Source: Janthinobacterium sp. LM6 (lineage in GTDB: Bacteria; Pseudomonadota; Gammaproteobacteria; Burkholderiales; Burkholderiaceae_D). From it: a stretch of DNA of 64,000 nucleotides. Below are positions 1 through 8,224 of this stretch, in pieces (the first letter of the stretch is position 1; each line of letters opens with the position of its first letter). The DNA is taken from assembly GCF_002002885.1 (NCBI RefSeq), contig NZ_CP019510.1, positions 2,542,001-2,606,000 on the forward strand, in the 5' to 3' direction. The notes under the pieces are model-generated. The model searched no databases, had not been told where the DNA came from, and saw nothing but the letters and a program-made list of their open reading frames with translations. The translations under genes were made by a program, and so were the position numbers.

Positions 1-306
1 CTGGCGCCGCAAGGCTTTCCCGTAATTACCCTGGTGAACCTCGACGACGCCTGGGCCGTGCTGCAGGTGCGCGAAGACGAGATGGCGGCGTTTTCCATGG
101 GCAGCACGCACACGGCGAACGTGCCGGCCTTGAAACAGCAACTGAGCTTCAAGGTCAGCTCCGTGGCCGTGCTGCCGGACTTCGCCACGTGGCGCGCGGC
201 CCGTCCGGGCGGCACGGATTTGCGCACGTTTGAAATCCGCCTGCGTCCCGCCATCAAGGTCGAGGGCTTGCGTCCGGGCATGTCGGTCGTGTTTCCACCG
301 CTCTGA
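1..306 (+). CDS. HlyD-family membrane fusion protein, C-terminal part
   Basis: The reading frame is open from the first base of the window, so only about the last 101 codons are present and the start lies upstream. The visible part reads like the beta-barrel end of an HlyD/EmrA-type periplasmic adaptor: a VREDEMAAF stretch, a hydrophilic strand region and a final GLRPGMSVVF, where a 'G-(L/M)-x-V' strand near the C-terminus is usual for the family. It ends 6 bases before an ABC-2 permease gene, and two permeases follow on the same strand. The role inferred is the periplasmic adaptor of an exporter. No ATP-binding subunit is visible here; it may lie upstream of the window. Confidence 0.75.
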   Translation: MAPQGFPVITLVNLDDAWAVLQVREDEMAAFSMGSTHTANVPALKQQLSFKVSSVAVLPDFATWRAARPGGTDLRTFEIRLRPAIKVEGLRPGMSVVFPPL

Positions 307-312
307 TAGCCG

Positions 313-1494
313 ATGAGCGAGATTGACAAAGTGCAACCGGCGGCGCTGGCACGCGAGTGGCGGCGCCTGCGTGGCGACTTCTGGGACTTCGGCATGCTCA
401 GCTGGATTCCGCTCGTGCTGTGCGGCATGTTGTGGCTGGTATTTTCCGCCGGCATCGCGCGCGACTTGCCCATCGTCGTCATCGATAACGACAACTCCAC
501 CTTGTCGCGCCAGCTCACGCGCTGGCTCGACGCGTCGCCCGGCATCGCGGTGGCGGCGAAAGTGGCGTCCAGCGACGAAGCCCTGCATCGCTTGCGCGAA
601 CGCACGGCATTCGGCTACTTGCTGATCCCGAACGATTTCGAACAGAAACTGCTGGGCGGCCGCCAGGCCACCGTGCAATGGCTGTACAACGCGCAGTTTT
701 CCTCGCACGCGGGCGCCTTGCTGCGCGACGTGCGCACGGTCAGCACGACCTTGTCGGCCGGCATCGAGATGACGGCGCGGGTAAAGAAAGGCATGTCGGG
801 CATGCAGGCGGCGGCCCAGTTCGAACCGATCCGCACGACCCTGAACAGTCTATACAATGAAAACACCAGTTATGAAGCGTTTTTAACGTTGGCCCTGATG
901 CCGGCCATGCTGCAGATTTTCATCGTCGTCGCCGTCGTCACGAGTATCGGACGCGAGTTGCGCGACGGCACGGTGCCGCAATGGCTGGCCTCGGCCCATG
1001 GCAGCTGGCTGCGCGCCGTGGGCGCCAAGCTGCTGTTTCCCCTCGTCGCCTACAGCGCGCTGGCGCTGCTGTATCTGCTGTTCTTCAGCCTGGCGCGGGG
1101 CTGGGCCGTGGCGGGCAGCTTGCCGGCATTGCTGCTGAGCATGCTGTTGCTGGTGCTCGCGTATTGCGGCCTGGCCACCTTGCTGATCGCCGCCACCCTG
1201 TCCCTGCGCCTGGCGCTGTCGGGCGCGGCATTTATTACGGCGCCGGCCTTCGCGTTTGCGGGCCAGGCCTTTCCCTTGATGGCCATGCCGGCGCCAGCCC
1301 GCGCCTGGGCGGAAGCCTTGCCGCTCACGCATTATCTGCAATTGCAAACGAAATACTGGCTGGCCGGCGCGCCATGGCGCTATGGAGTGCAGGAAATGCT
1401 GATACTGGCCGGCATCGCCATCGGCTGCGGCGCCGTGGGCGTGTTCTTGCTGGCGCGCCGCGCGAATGCGCCTGCCGCCTGGGGACGCACATGA
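313..1494 (+). CDS. ABC-2 type transporter permease (first of pair)
   Basis: A 393-residue inner-membrane protein with the ABC-2 permease plan (YhhJ/YbhR-like). One N-terminal membrane span (about 25-50) is followed by a large extracytoplasmic domain that begins with the typical IVVIDNDNSTLSRQLTR stretch. A block of five or so spans lies in the C-terminal half (about 185-385). The start ATG is 6 bases after the adaptor gene's stop, and the stop overlaps the next gene's ATG (ATGA). It probably pairs with that permease to form the membrane part of an efflux or secretion pump. The substrate cannot be told from sequence. Confidence 0.88.
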   Translation: MSEIDKVQPAALAREWRRLRGDFWDFGMLSWIPLVLCGMLWLVFSAGIARDLPIVVIDNDNSTLSRQLTRWLDASPGIAVAAKVASSDEALHRLRERTAFGYLLIPNDFEQKLLGGRQATVQWLYNAQFSSHAGALLRDVRTVSTTLSAGIEMTARVKKGMSGMQAAAQFEPIRTTLNSLYNENTSYEAFLTLALMPAMLQIFIVVAVVTSIGRELRDGTVPQWLASAHGSWLRAVGAKLLFPLVAYSALALLYLLFFSLARGWAVAGSLPALLLSMLLLVLAYCGLATLLIAATLSLRLALSGAAFITAPAFAFAGQAFPLMAMPAPARAWAEALPLTHYLQLQTKYWLAGAPWRYGVQEMLILAGIAIGCGAVGVFLLARRANAPAAWGRT

Positions 1495-2642
1495 TCTGGC
1501 CGGCCTTTGTCGCCACCTGGCGCGCCATGCTGACGGACAAGGGCGCGCTGACCCTGCTGTTTATCGGCGGTATCATCTATTCCTTCTTCTATCCGTTGCC
1601 GTATTCGACGGAAATCGTCCAGCGCGTGCCCGTGGCGGTCGTCGACCAGGACCGCAGCGCCATGTCGCGCCAGCTGACGCGCTTCGCCATGGCCCATCCG
1701 TCGCTGCACGTGGTCGCCGTCACGCCGGACTTGCCCGTCGCGCAAGATTTATTATGGCGCGACCAGGTCATGGGCGTATTGATCATTCCCGATGGTTTGC
1801 AGACGGACGTGCTGGCCGGCCGCGCCGCCCACGCGCAGGTGGCGGGCAATGGCCTGTATTTGATGCTGAACAAGGTGGCCCTGAACGGCTTGGCCGAAGT
1901 GGTGGGAACGGTGTCGGCCGGTATTGAGCTCAAGCGTTTGGGGGCGGGCACGCCGTCCACCATCCAGGCCAACCAGCAGCGCTCGCCCATCGCCTTCGAC
2001 GCCGTGCCCCTGTTTAACGTCAAGGAAGGCTATGGCGCCTATGTCGTACCGGGCGTGGCGACACTGATCGTGCAACAGACCTTGCTGATCGGCATGACCA
2101 TGCTGTTCGGCACCTGGTACCAGCGCAAGGCCTTTCCCGTGGCGGGCAGGCGCACGGCCGGCGGCTACGCGGGCATGCTGCTGGCGTTTGCCTGTGTGGC
2201 CTTCCTGAACTGCTGCTATTTCTTCGGCTTTGTCTTCTGGTTCCAGGATTATCCCCGTGGCGGCAACTTTGGCGGCATGCTCTTGCTGCTGGTGCTGTTC
2301 TCGCTGTGTGAGGCGGCGTTCGGCATGCTGCTGGGCATGCTGTTCCGCACGCGCGAACGGGGCACGCAGCTGATGATCGCCACCTCGATGCCCGTGCTGT
2401 TCCTCGCGGGCCTGACCTGGCCCGTGTCGTCCATGCCCGTCGTGTTGCAATGGCTGCGCTGGCTGCTGCCGTCGACGGCCGGCATCCAGGGCTTTGTTGC
2501 GCTCAATCAAATGGGCGCCTCGCTGTATGAAATCCGCCATGAAGTGGCGGGCTTGCTGGCCTTGCTGCTGGCCTGCGTGGCGCTGGGCTGGTGGCGCTGG
2601 CGTGGGATGGAGGAAACCATTGTCGATTTGAACAAGGCATAA
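1491..2642 (+). CDS. ABC-2 type transporter permease (second of pair)
   Basis: A 383-residue homologue of the preceding permease with the same architecture: a short cytoplasmic start, one span (about 15-35), an extracytoplasmic domain opening with VAVVDQDRSAMSRQLTR, then a C-terminal block of spans. The parallel DNDNSTLSRQLTR/DQDRSAMSRQLTR stretches show that the two permeases are paralogues, consistent with a heterodimeric channel. An open frame extends far upstream through the preceding gene, but the ATG at 1491 overlapping that gene's stop is the sensible start. It closes the exporter operon; about 90 bases with an inverted repeat follow. Confidence 0.88.
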   Translation: MIWPAFVATWRAMLTDKGALTLLFIGGIIYSFFYPLPYSTEIVQRVPVAVVDQDRSAMSRQLTRFAMAHPSLHVVAVTPDLPVAQDLLWRDQVMGVLIIPDGLQTDVLAGRAAHAQVAGNGLYLMLNKVALNGLAEVVGTVSAGIELKRLGAGTPSTIQANQQRSPIAFDAVPLFNVKEGYGAYVVPGVATLIVQQTLLIGMTMLFGTWYQRKAFPVAGRRTAGGYAGMLLAFACVAFLNCCYFFGFVFWFQDYPRGGNFGGMLLLLVLFSLCEAAFGMLLGMLFRTRERGTQLMIATSMPVLFLAGLTWPVSSMPVVLQWLRWLLPSTAGIQGFVALNQMGASLYEIRHEVAGLLALLLACVALGWWRWRGMEETIVDLNKA

Positions 2643-2683
2643 CTGGGCCGATATGCAATAATTTCGTTTCCACATTAAATAAC

Positions 2684-2726
2684 AACGCCTGACAAAACCG
2701 ACGCGCAGCAGGTTTTGACAGGCGTT
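2684..2726. repeat. 16-bp imperfect inverted repeat between exporter and moxR operons
   Basis: Arms at 2684-2699 (AACGCCTGACAAAACC) and 2711-2726 (GGTTTTGACAGGCGTT) pair with a single mismatch around an 11-base loop. No T-tract follows on either strand, so it is not a classical intrinsic terminator. The second arm ends 8 bases before the moxR ATG, so it could act as a transcript-end structure for the exporter operon, an operator, or a translational hairpin for moxR. Confidence 0.6.
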
Positions 2727-2734
2727 AGCCAATC

Positions 2735-4315
2735 ATGTCAGCTTTTAATCTGTTCCAGCGTCTTTCACAAGCCCCCACCAAGCCCAAGGCCGTGCCCGCC
2801 GCGCGGCAGTTCGACGTGGCGGACCTGTACCAGGGCCCCATCGCGCTGGGAGCGGAAGGCGAGGCGCAAGCCCGGCCTTTCGATGAAAAGCTGCGCCAGG
2901 CATACTTTTGGATCGTCAACCACGCCATCATCAGCCCCCATTACGATATCGAATACAACGATGGGCCGTCGCAGACCTATGCCGTGGGCGACAGCCGCCG
3001 CACCCTGAATCTGCCGTCGGCGCAAAGCTATTCCAGCTTCATTTTGCTGCCCCTGCTGACGTTCGCCACGCGCCGCAAATGCCTGTTCGTCGGCGGGCCG
3101 GGGCGGGGCAAGACGGCCAGCGCACTGTTGATGGGCGTGCTGGCCGGTTCCACCGTCAAGGAAGTCAAGCGCGCCATGCAGCATGGACACCCGCAGATGA
3201 CGGTGGCCGACTTGCTGGGCAATCCGCTGCCGGCGGACCTGGTCAACGCGCAAAGCATGGACGATATCCGCATCGCCTGGCGCGCCTGGCTGGGCATGCG
3301 CGTGAAAATCGTCGATGAATACAACCGTATCCCCACGCGCACGCAAAGCGCGCTGCTCACCGTCATGGGCGACAATTACGCGGAAGTGCTGAACCATATT
3401 TACGAATGTCCGGAAGCGGCCTGGTATCTGACGGCCAACGATGACCAGGGCGGCGGTACCTATCAGGTGATCGAAGCGCTGCGCGACCGGGTCGACGTGA
3501 CGATGCAGGCGCTGGCCTTCAACCCCCGCTTCCTGAATGAACTGCTGCTGCGCGTGGAGGAAAACGTGCGGCCAGAAGAACTGGTGCCGCCAGATATCAT
3601 CTTCACGGAAGGGGAGGTCGACCAGATCGGCGAGGCGATCCGCCAGGTGGGCATACCCGACGCCGTGCGCCGCCGCCTGGAATTCTTCGCCAGCCAGTTC
3701 GAGCTGTTCGAGACGGCGGGCGGCCAGTTCGAATACATGACCAAGGATACGGCCCGCCTGGCCGGCGCCGACCGTGGCGCCGCGCAGGCGGCCGACAATG
3801 GGCGCGACCGTTTGAAGGATCTCGGTTGCCAGACCTTGAACGGCATTTCCGTGCGCACCCTGATGGCGCTCTTGATCTACGCCAAAGCCATGGCTTATTT
3901 CCGCGGCAATGGCGAGGTGGAGCTGGAAGACTTGCGCCAGGTGCTGCCATTCGTCCTGCACAACAAGCTGCAGCCGGACCCGGATGCGCCGTTTTTCGCG
4001 CTGCCGGAAAACGCCGCCTACCGCAGCGACAGGCTGGGCTGGCTGCGCCGCCTGTTCGATTTGTCGAACGATGAATTCAACCGCCTGGATCTGGACCGCG
4101 ACGATCCCGTCGGCGTGCTGTCGGCCGAATTCGACCTGGGCCTCGATGGCGTGAGCGAGCGCGAAACCCTGGCGCGCCTGAACCGCATCGAAAAGCTGAT
4201 CGGCGAGCGCACGAAGGGACGCAAACTGTACGGCCCCCTGTATGACGACCTGCTGAAGCTCAAATACCTGCATCAGCGGTATACGAATTACCGCAGCTGG
4301 CTGCGTTCGCAATGA
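2735..4315 (+). CDS. MoxR-type AAA+ ATPase
   Basis: A 526-residue AAA+ ATPase of the MoxR class. Walker A GGPGRGKT lies at about 120-127 and a Walker B/MoxR signature IVDEYNRIPTRTQSALL at about 192-208. The family usually has DEINR-P-Q-ALL; here the Ile is replaced by Tyr. MoxR proteins are commonly 300-350 residues, so this one carries about 115 extra N-terminal residues and a long C-terminal helical region. MoxR ATPases typically act as chaperones with a von Willebrand A partner, and such a gene lies three genes downstream (5775-7547). The stop overlaps the next ATG (ATGA). The ribosome-binding site before 2735 is weak. This is the first gene of the seven-gene block. Confidence 0.85.
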   Translation: MSAFNLFQRLSQAPTKPKAVPAARQFDVADLYQGPIALGAEGEAQARPFDEKLRQAYFWIVNHAIISPHYDIEYNDGPSQTYAVGDSRRTLNLPSAQSYSSFILLPLLTFATRRKCLFVGGPGRGKTASALLMGVLAGSTVKEVKRAMQHGHPQMTVADLLGNPLPADLVNAQSMDDIRIAWRAWLGMRVKIVDEYNRIPTRTQSALLTVMGDNYAEVLNHIYECPEAAWYLTANDDQGGGTYQVIEALRDRVDVTMQALAFNPRFLNELLLRVEENVRPEELVPPDIIFTEGEVDQIGEAIRQVGIPDAVRRRLEFFASQFELFETAGGQFEYMTKDTARLAGADRGAAQAADNGRDRLKDLGCQTLNGISVRTLMALLIYAKAMAYFRGNGEVELEDLRQVLPFVLHNKLQPDPDAPFFALPENAAYRSDRLGWLRRLFDLSNDEFNRLDLDRDDPVGVLSAEFDLGLDGVSERETLARLNRIEKLIGERTKGRKLYGPLYDDLLKLKYLHQRYTNYRSWLRSQ

Positions 4316-4797
4316 GTTTCGCCTTGAACCTCGCTGCGTCCCAAGGCTTCCTGGAAGCGCTGGCCCTACTGAATAGTGAAGCCAGCGACCTGTGTGCCAG
4401 CTACGAGTTGCAGCGCCTGCCCGATGCGCCCGATCTCGCCACGGCGCTGGGCTTGCGCGTCGAGGATTATGCCTTGAACATGATCGAACCCGCACGCGAC
4501 TTGCCGGCAGCCTTGTGGCAGATCAAGCTGGCGCCGTGCGCGCGTGCCCAGCTGGAGCAGGTGTGCCAGCGCTGGTTTTTCTCGTCGCGGCACATGCAGG
4601 TGGCGCCACCGGGACGCTTCCGCGCGCAGCTGGTGGCAAGGTTCCTGGAGTCGCTCGACGAGGCGCTGGGCGGATTTTCCCTGCACGCCGTGACCATGGC
4701 GCCGCCCTCCGGTTTCTGGTACGCGATCCACTGGGACGAGATCGCGTTCGAACTGGGCGATGAACGCTATCTGCTGCACTTTTCGCACAGCGACTGA
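4312..4797 (+). CDS. Uncharacterised protein of the MoxR/vWA operon
   Basis: A 161-residue protein I do not recognise. It has no signal peptide or membrane span, appears mixed alpha/beta, and is rich in Leu, Ala and aromatics (FWYAIHWDEIAFELG near the C-terminus). It overlaps the MoxR gene by four bases and ends 3 bases before the next gene, so it is almost certainly translationally coupled to both. By position it may be an adaptor or cofactor of the ATPase, but no motif shows this. The start is fixed by the ATGA overlap. Confidence 0.75.
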   Translation: MSFALNLAASQGFLEALALLNSEASDLCASYELQRLPDAPDLATALGLRVEDYALNMIEPARDLPAALWQIKLAPCARAQLEQVCQRWFFSSRHMQVAPPGRFRAQLVARFLESLDEALGGFSLHAVTMAPPSGFWYAIHWDEIAFELGDERYLLHFSHSD

Positions 4798-4800
4798 AAG

Positions 4801-5778
4801 GTGGCGATGATCTCTCCTGCCTTTGCGGCGATACTTGCCAGCGGCCGCGCCCAGTTCAATGCGCGCGCGGCGGAAGCGCGCCGGCGCTTTCCCGCGCTCG
4901 ACATGGCTGCCTTCGGCGCCTTCTTGCAAGACGGCGTCGATCCGCTGGTGGCGGCCGTATCCGCTGCGGCACCCGAGCGCGTGGGCGGCCTCACCTTGGC
5001 TGCCTACGACATGGCCCTGGAGCTGGTGGGCCATGGCCTGGCCGGTCCTGCCGCGAAAAACCCTTTCCTCAATACCGTCTGGCGCGAACTGGCGCCATCG
5101 TTTGCGCCGCTGCTGGCGACGGCCCCCGTCGACGTGCTGGGCATGCTCAGCAACGCCGCCATCCATATTTCCTCCGTGGCGGGAGCGCGGCCCGCGCAAT
5201 GGCAGGCCGGGATGGCTGCCGTGGCGCCGCAAGTCGGCAGCGTCGCGCAGCTGCGCGCCGTGGGTCAGGTGCTGGCCTGGCGCGCCGGCGTCGCGCATTT
5301 CCGCCAGGGCGCGCTGGCCGCCGCCGACACCTTGCCGCATGCGCTGGCGCTGGCCGCCTTTGGCGAGCCTGGCGCGCAATGGCCGCAGGTGCATGCGCAG
5401 CTAAGGGACTATCCGTGGCGCGGCAATGCCGAAGGTCGGGAGTTCGGCAGCTTCAGCGGTCTTGGTGGCGACTTCGCCACGCCGCCGCTGGTGCGCGCCA
5501 CACAGGATGGCTTTGTCGTGCGCAGCGCCGAGCGCCATTATTTGCTGGTGGCCGACGCCTATGGCGCCGTGCTGCACAGCGCCACGGCGCAGGAGTTTGA
5601 GTTGGCGCAAACCGGCGTGCCGGCGTCCGTGCGCCTCGATGGGGCCACCGTTCACGTCGGCGCGCGCAGCATCGCGCTCGACCTGCCGACCTGCGACATC
5701 GCGCTGGCCGCGAATGCGCATACGCTGGCCATCACGTCACCGTGGACGCACGCCATCCGCCTGCTGCCGCTCGCATGA
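4801..5778 (+). CDS. Uncharacterised protein of the MoxR/vWA operon
   Basis: A 325-residue protein I do not recognise. The first 190 or so residues are Ala/Leu-rich and probably helical. The last 120 look beta-rich, with alternating hydrophobic strands such as GFVVRSAERHYLLVADAYG, so a helical N-domain plus beta C-domain is inferred. It has no signal peptide. The start is either GTG at 4801 or ATG at 4807; both are close to the preceding stop, and the GTG gives the tighter coupling. The stop overlaps the ATG of the metallopeptidase/vWA gene by four bases. Confidence 0.75.
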   Translation: MAMISPAFAAILASGRAQFNARAAEARRRFPALDMAAFGAFLQDGVDPLVAAVSAAAPERVGGLTLAAYDMALELVGHGLAGPAAKNPFLNTVWRELAPSFAPLLATAPVDVLGMLSNAAIHISSVAGARPAQWQAGMAAVAPQVGSVAQLRAVGQVLAWRAGVAHFRQGALAAADTLPHALALAAFGEPGAQWPQVHAQLRDYPWRGNAEGREFGSFSGLGGDFATPPLVRATQDGFVVRSAERHYLLVADAYGAVLHSATAQEFELAQTGVPASVRLDGATVHVGARSIALDLPTCDIALAANAHTLAITSPWTHAIRLLPLA

Positions 5779-7547
5779 AGAACGATGCCGACACCGTCCT
5801 GATCGACCGCTGGCGCGCCGCCTGGCCCGAGGCCCTGGCCGTATGGAGCAAGTTTACGCGCCTGCGCGACCCCAGCCTGTGCGCCAGCCGCGTCGAAGCC
5901 GGCAGGCAGGGCTTGTCCGGCAGCTTCGCCATGATCCGTTTGCTGGACCAGAGCGTGGTGGTGGACTTGCCGCTGGTGACGGAGCTGGGGCTGGACGACT
6001 ATGCGCTGGAAATCCTCGCGCATGAAATCGGCCACCATATCCTCGCGCCGGGCAGCGCCGGCGACCAGTTCCGCCTGCTGGCGCGCATGCGCCGCGCCTT
6101 GCCCACCCTGGAGCAGCACGCGCCGATGGTGGCCAACCTGTACACGGACCTGTTCATCAACGACCGCCTGCAGCGCCAGGCGAATTTGCGCATGGCCGAC
6201 ATCTACCGCAAGCTGCAGCAGGGGCGCACGGCGCAAGCTGACGCTAAAAGCGGCGGCGTATGGACGCTGTACATGCGCATCTATGAAAACCTGTGGCAGC
6301 TGGAAAAGGGCGAGCTGGGCGGAGCAGGGGCAGAGAACGAGGCCGACGAACGCCTGGATACGGACGCCTGGCTGGGCGCGCGCCTGATACGCGTGTATGC
6401 GAACGACTGGATGCTGGCGGCGGGCCGCTTCGCCACCTTGCTGCTGCCCTACCTGGTGGAAGACACGGATGCGTTGAGTCCGAGCCGCTATCTGCAGGAC
6501 ACGCGCGACGCGGCGCGTGGCTGCCAGACCTACGGCGCGCAGCAGATCGAGGATGACGAGGAGGGCGGCGCCATCCACCCCGTGCACGACAAGCGCATTT
6601 CCGGCCTCGATGGCGAGGAGCCGCCAGGCGAGGCGCCGGCCAGGGCGGGCGGCGGCCAGCTGCGCGAACCGTTCGAGCTGGGCGACATTCTGAAGGCCTC
6701 GGGCATCGATCTGAGCGACCATGAAATCGCCATCCGCTACTACCGCGAGCGGGCCTTGCCGCACCTGGTGACGTTTCCCAGCCGCCCGGCGCCGGAATCG
6801 CAGGAGCCGCAGATGGAGGGGCTGGAACCATGGGAAATCGGCGACCCGCTGGAAGACATCGACTGGCTGCAGTCCGTGATGCAGTCGCCGCGCCCCGTGC
6901 CCGGCGTGACCACCGTGCGCCGAGTGTACGGCCGCGAACCGGCGCGCGCCGTCGATGCCGTGCCCGTCGACCTGGATATATACGTGGACAGTTCCGGCTC
7001 CATGCCGAATCCGCAGGCGCACACCTCGTTTTTGACACTGGCCGGCGCCGTCATCGCCCTGTCGGCCCTGCGCGCGGGCGCGAAAGTGCAGGTAACCCTG
7101 TGGAGCGGCAAGAACGAGGTAATGCAGACGCCAGGTTTCGTACGCGATGAAGACATGATCCTGGGCGTGCTGACGGAATTTTTTGGCGGCGGTACCTGTT
7201 TCCCCATCCACCGCCTGCGCCAGACCTATGCGGCCAAGCGCGAAGGGCCCGCGCACATCCTGATGATTTCCGACGACGGCATCACCACCATGTTCGACAA
7301 GGATGAACTGGGTAACAGCGGTTGGGATATCTCGGCGAAAGCGCTGGCCCAGGGCGGCGCGGGCGGCACCATGGCCCTGAACCTGGAGCGCGACTGGGAT
7401 GGCGCCGCGGCCAGCAAGTGGCTGCAGCAAACCTATGACGATTTGAAACGCGCGCGCCGCGAGCAAGGGTGGGATATCCACGCCGTCGAGCGCTACGAGG
7501 ACTTGCTGGACTTTGCGCGGGCGTTCAGCCGGCGCCATTATGTTTAA
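5775..7547 (+). CDS. Putative zinc metallopeptidase fused to von Willebrand A domain (DUF2201-like)
   Basis: A 590-residue protein. Near residue 83 it has HEIGHH, a zincin-type HExxH motif, followed about 40 residues later by NLYTDLFIND, which could supply a third metal ligand. This resembles the predicted metallopeptidases attached to vWA-like domains (DUF2201-type), but here a linker of roughly 260 residues, acidic and Pro-rich in part, separates the two. The C-terminal vWA domain (about 395-590) keeps a full MIDAS: DSSGS near 403, GGGT near 470 and SDDG near 500. The ATG at 5775 overlaps the previous stop; an upstream GTG in frame is less likely. vWA proteins with a MIDAS are the usual partners of MoxR ATPases such as the one at 2735, so a chaperone-protease assembly is inferred. 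Confidence 0.85.
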   Translation: MKNDADTVLIDRWRAAWPEALAVWSKFTRLRDPSLCASRVEAGRQGLSGSFAMIRLLDQSVVVDLPLVTELGLDDYALEILAHEIGHHILAPGSAGDQFRLLARMRRALPTLEQHAPMVANLYTDLFINDRLQRQANLRMADIYRKLQQGRTAQADAKSGGVWTLYMRIYENLWQLEKGELGGAGAENEADERLDTDAWLGARLIRVYANDWMLAAGRFATLLLPYLVEDTDALSPSRYLQDTRDAARGCQTYGAQQIEDDEEGGAIHPVHDKRISGLDGEEPPGEAPARAGGGQLREPFELGDILKASGIDLSDHEIAIRYYRERALPHLVTFPSRPAPESQEPQMEGLEPWEIGDPLEDIDWLQSVMQSPRPVPGVTTVRRVYGREPARAVDAVPVDLDIYVDSSGSMPNPQAHTSFLTLAGAVIALSALRAGAKVQVTLWSGKNEVMQTPGFVRDEDMILGVLTEFFGGGTCFPIHRLRQTYAAKREGPAHILMISDDGITTMFDKDELGNSGWDISAKALAQGGAGGTMALNLERDWDGAAASKWLQQTYDDLKRARREQGWDIHAVERYEDLLDFARAFSRRHYV

Positions 7548-7549
7548 AT

Positions 7550-7580
7550 CTGGGGTCAGACCCGCCGGGTCTGACCCCAG
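7550..7580. repeat. Palindromic intergenic repeat (GGGGTCAGACCC type)
   Basis: A perfect 14-bp stem (7550-7563 with 7567-7580) with a 3-base loop, core GGGGTCAGACCC. It sits directly behind the metallopeptidase/vWA stop. The same stem size and near-identical core recur at 18842-18872 and in an expanded form at 23275-23341. It may end or attenuate transcription inside the operon, since the next gene starts 50 bases later. Confidence 0.8.
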
Positions 7581-7630
7581 CCTTTGCTTTTCGGGCTAAA
7601 TTTGCACATCACTGTATTAGGAAAAGGCCC

Positions 7631-8224
7631 ATGAATCTTTCTGGTCCCCACCTCGAAATATTAACCCACCGCCTGGCCGACACGCCCGTCGAATTCCTCG
7701 CCGAGCCCCGTATCGCCGGCGTCGCCAATGCGCAGGCAGTGGCGGTGGCAGCGCTGGTCAACGACATTTTGCTGCTGCATGGCGCGCGCGCGCCGGCCGC
7801 GTCCCTGCAGGGGTTTATCGGCGCGCAAGTGAAGGCGGACCGCAACCGGCTGGCGCTGGCCATGATCCTGTGCTGGCTGCTGGCCGACGACTGGTTCATC
7901 GGGCAGCAGCTGCCGCAGCCAGCCTTGCTGCAGGTACTGGGCGAGGCGGCACGCGAACTGGCCGCGGCCACGCCGGCCCACCAGTTCACGCAAGACCCCG
8001 AGCGGCGCGAAGAACTGGCACGCATCGTGCTGGCGCGCCTGGGTTTCCGGCCCCGCGACGAAAGCGTGGCGCAGGCCACGGACAGACTGTCCGCCATCAG
8101 CGGCACGGAGCGCCGCCGCCTGCTCGAAGCGAGCCGCCTGGCCGAGCAGCGCGCGCGGGAAATCCGCGAGGCGCTGGCGAAGAAGGCGGCCGAGGAATCG
8201 GCCGACAAGTGGTCGCGCGAATGA
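7631..8224 (+). CDS. Uncharacterised protein between vWA and adenylating-enzyme genes
   Basis: A 197-residue soluble, largely helical protein I do not recognise. The C-terminal 60 residues are rich in Arg, Glu and Ala (TERRRLLEASRLAEQRAREI) and probably form a coiled coil; the rest is Leu/Ala-rich. I chose the ATG at 7631 because the longer open frame begins inside the preceding gene and runs through the palindrome at 7550-7580. Its stop overlaps the next ATG by four bases, tying it to the adenylate-forming enzyme rather than clearly to the vWA gene. It could be an adaptor for either half of the block. Confidence 0.75.
   Translation: MNLSGPHLEILTHRLADTPVEFLAEPRIAGVANAQAVAVAALVNDILLLHGARAPAASLQGFIGAQVKADRNRLALAMILCWLLADDWFIGQQLPQPALLQVLGEAARELAAATPAHQFTQDPERREELARIVLARLGFRPRDESVAQATDRLSAISGTERRRLLEASRLAEQRAREIREALAKKAAEESADKWSRE

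Noticed and set aside
5652..7538. A 628-codon open frame on the minus strand opposite the metallopeptidase/vWA gene
   Set aside because: It is a shadow of GC-rich codons on the other strand. The plus-strand frame has clear motifs (HEIGHH, MIDAS); the minus frame is rich in His, Gln and Arg and has no recognisable domain.
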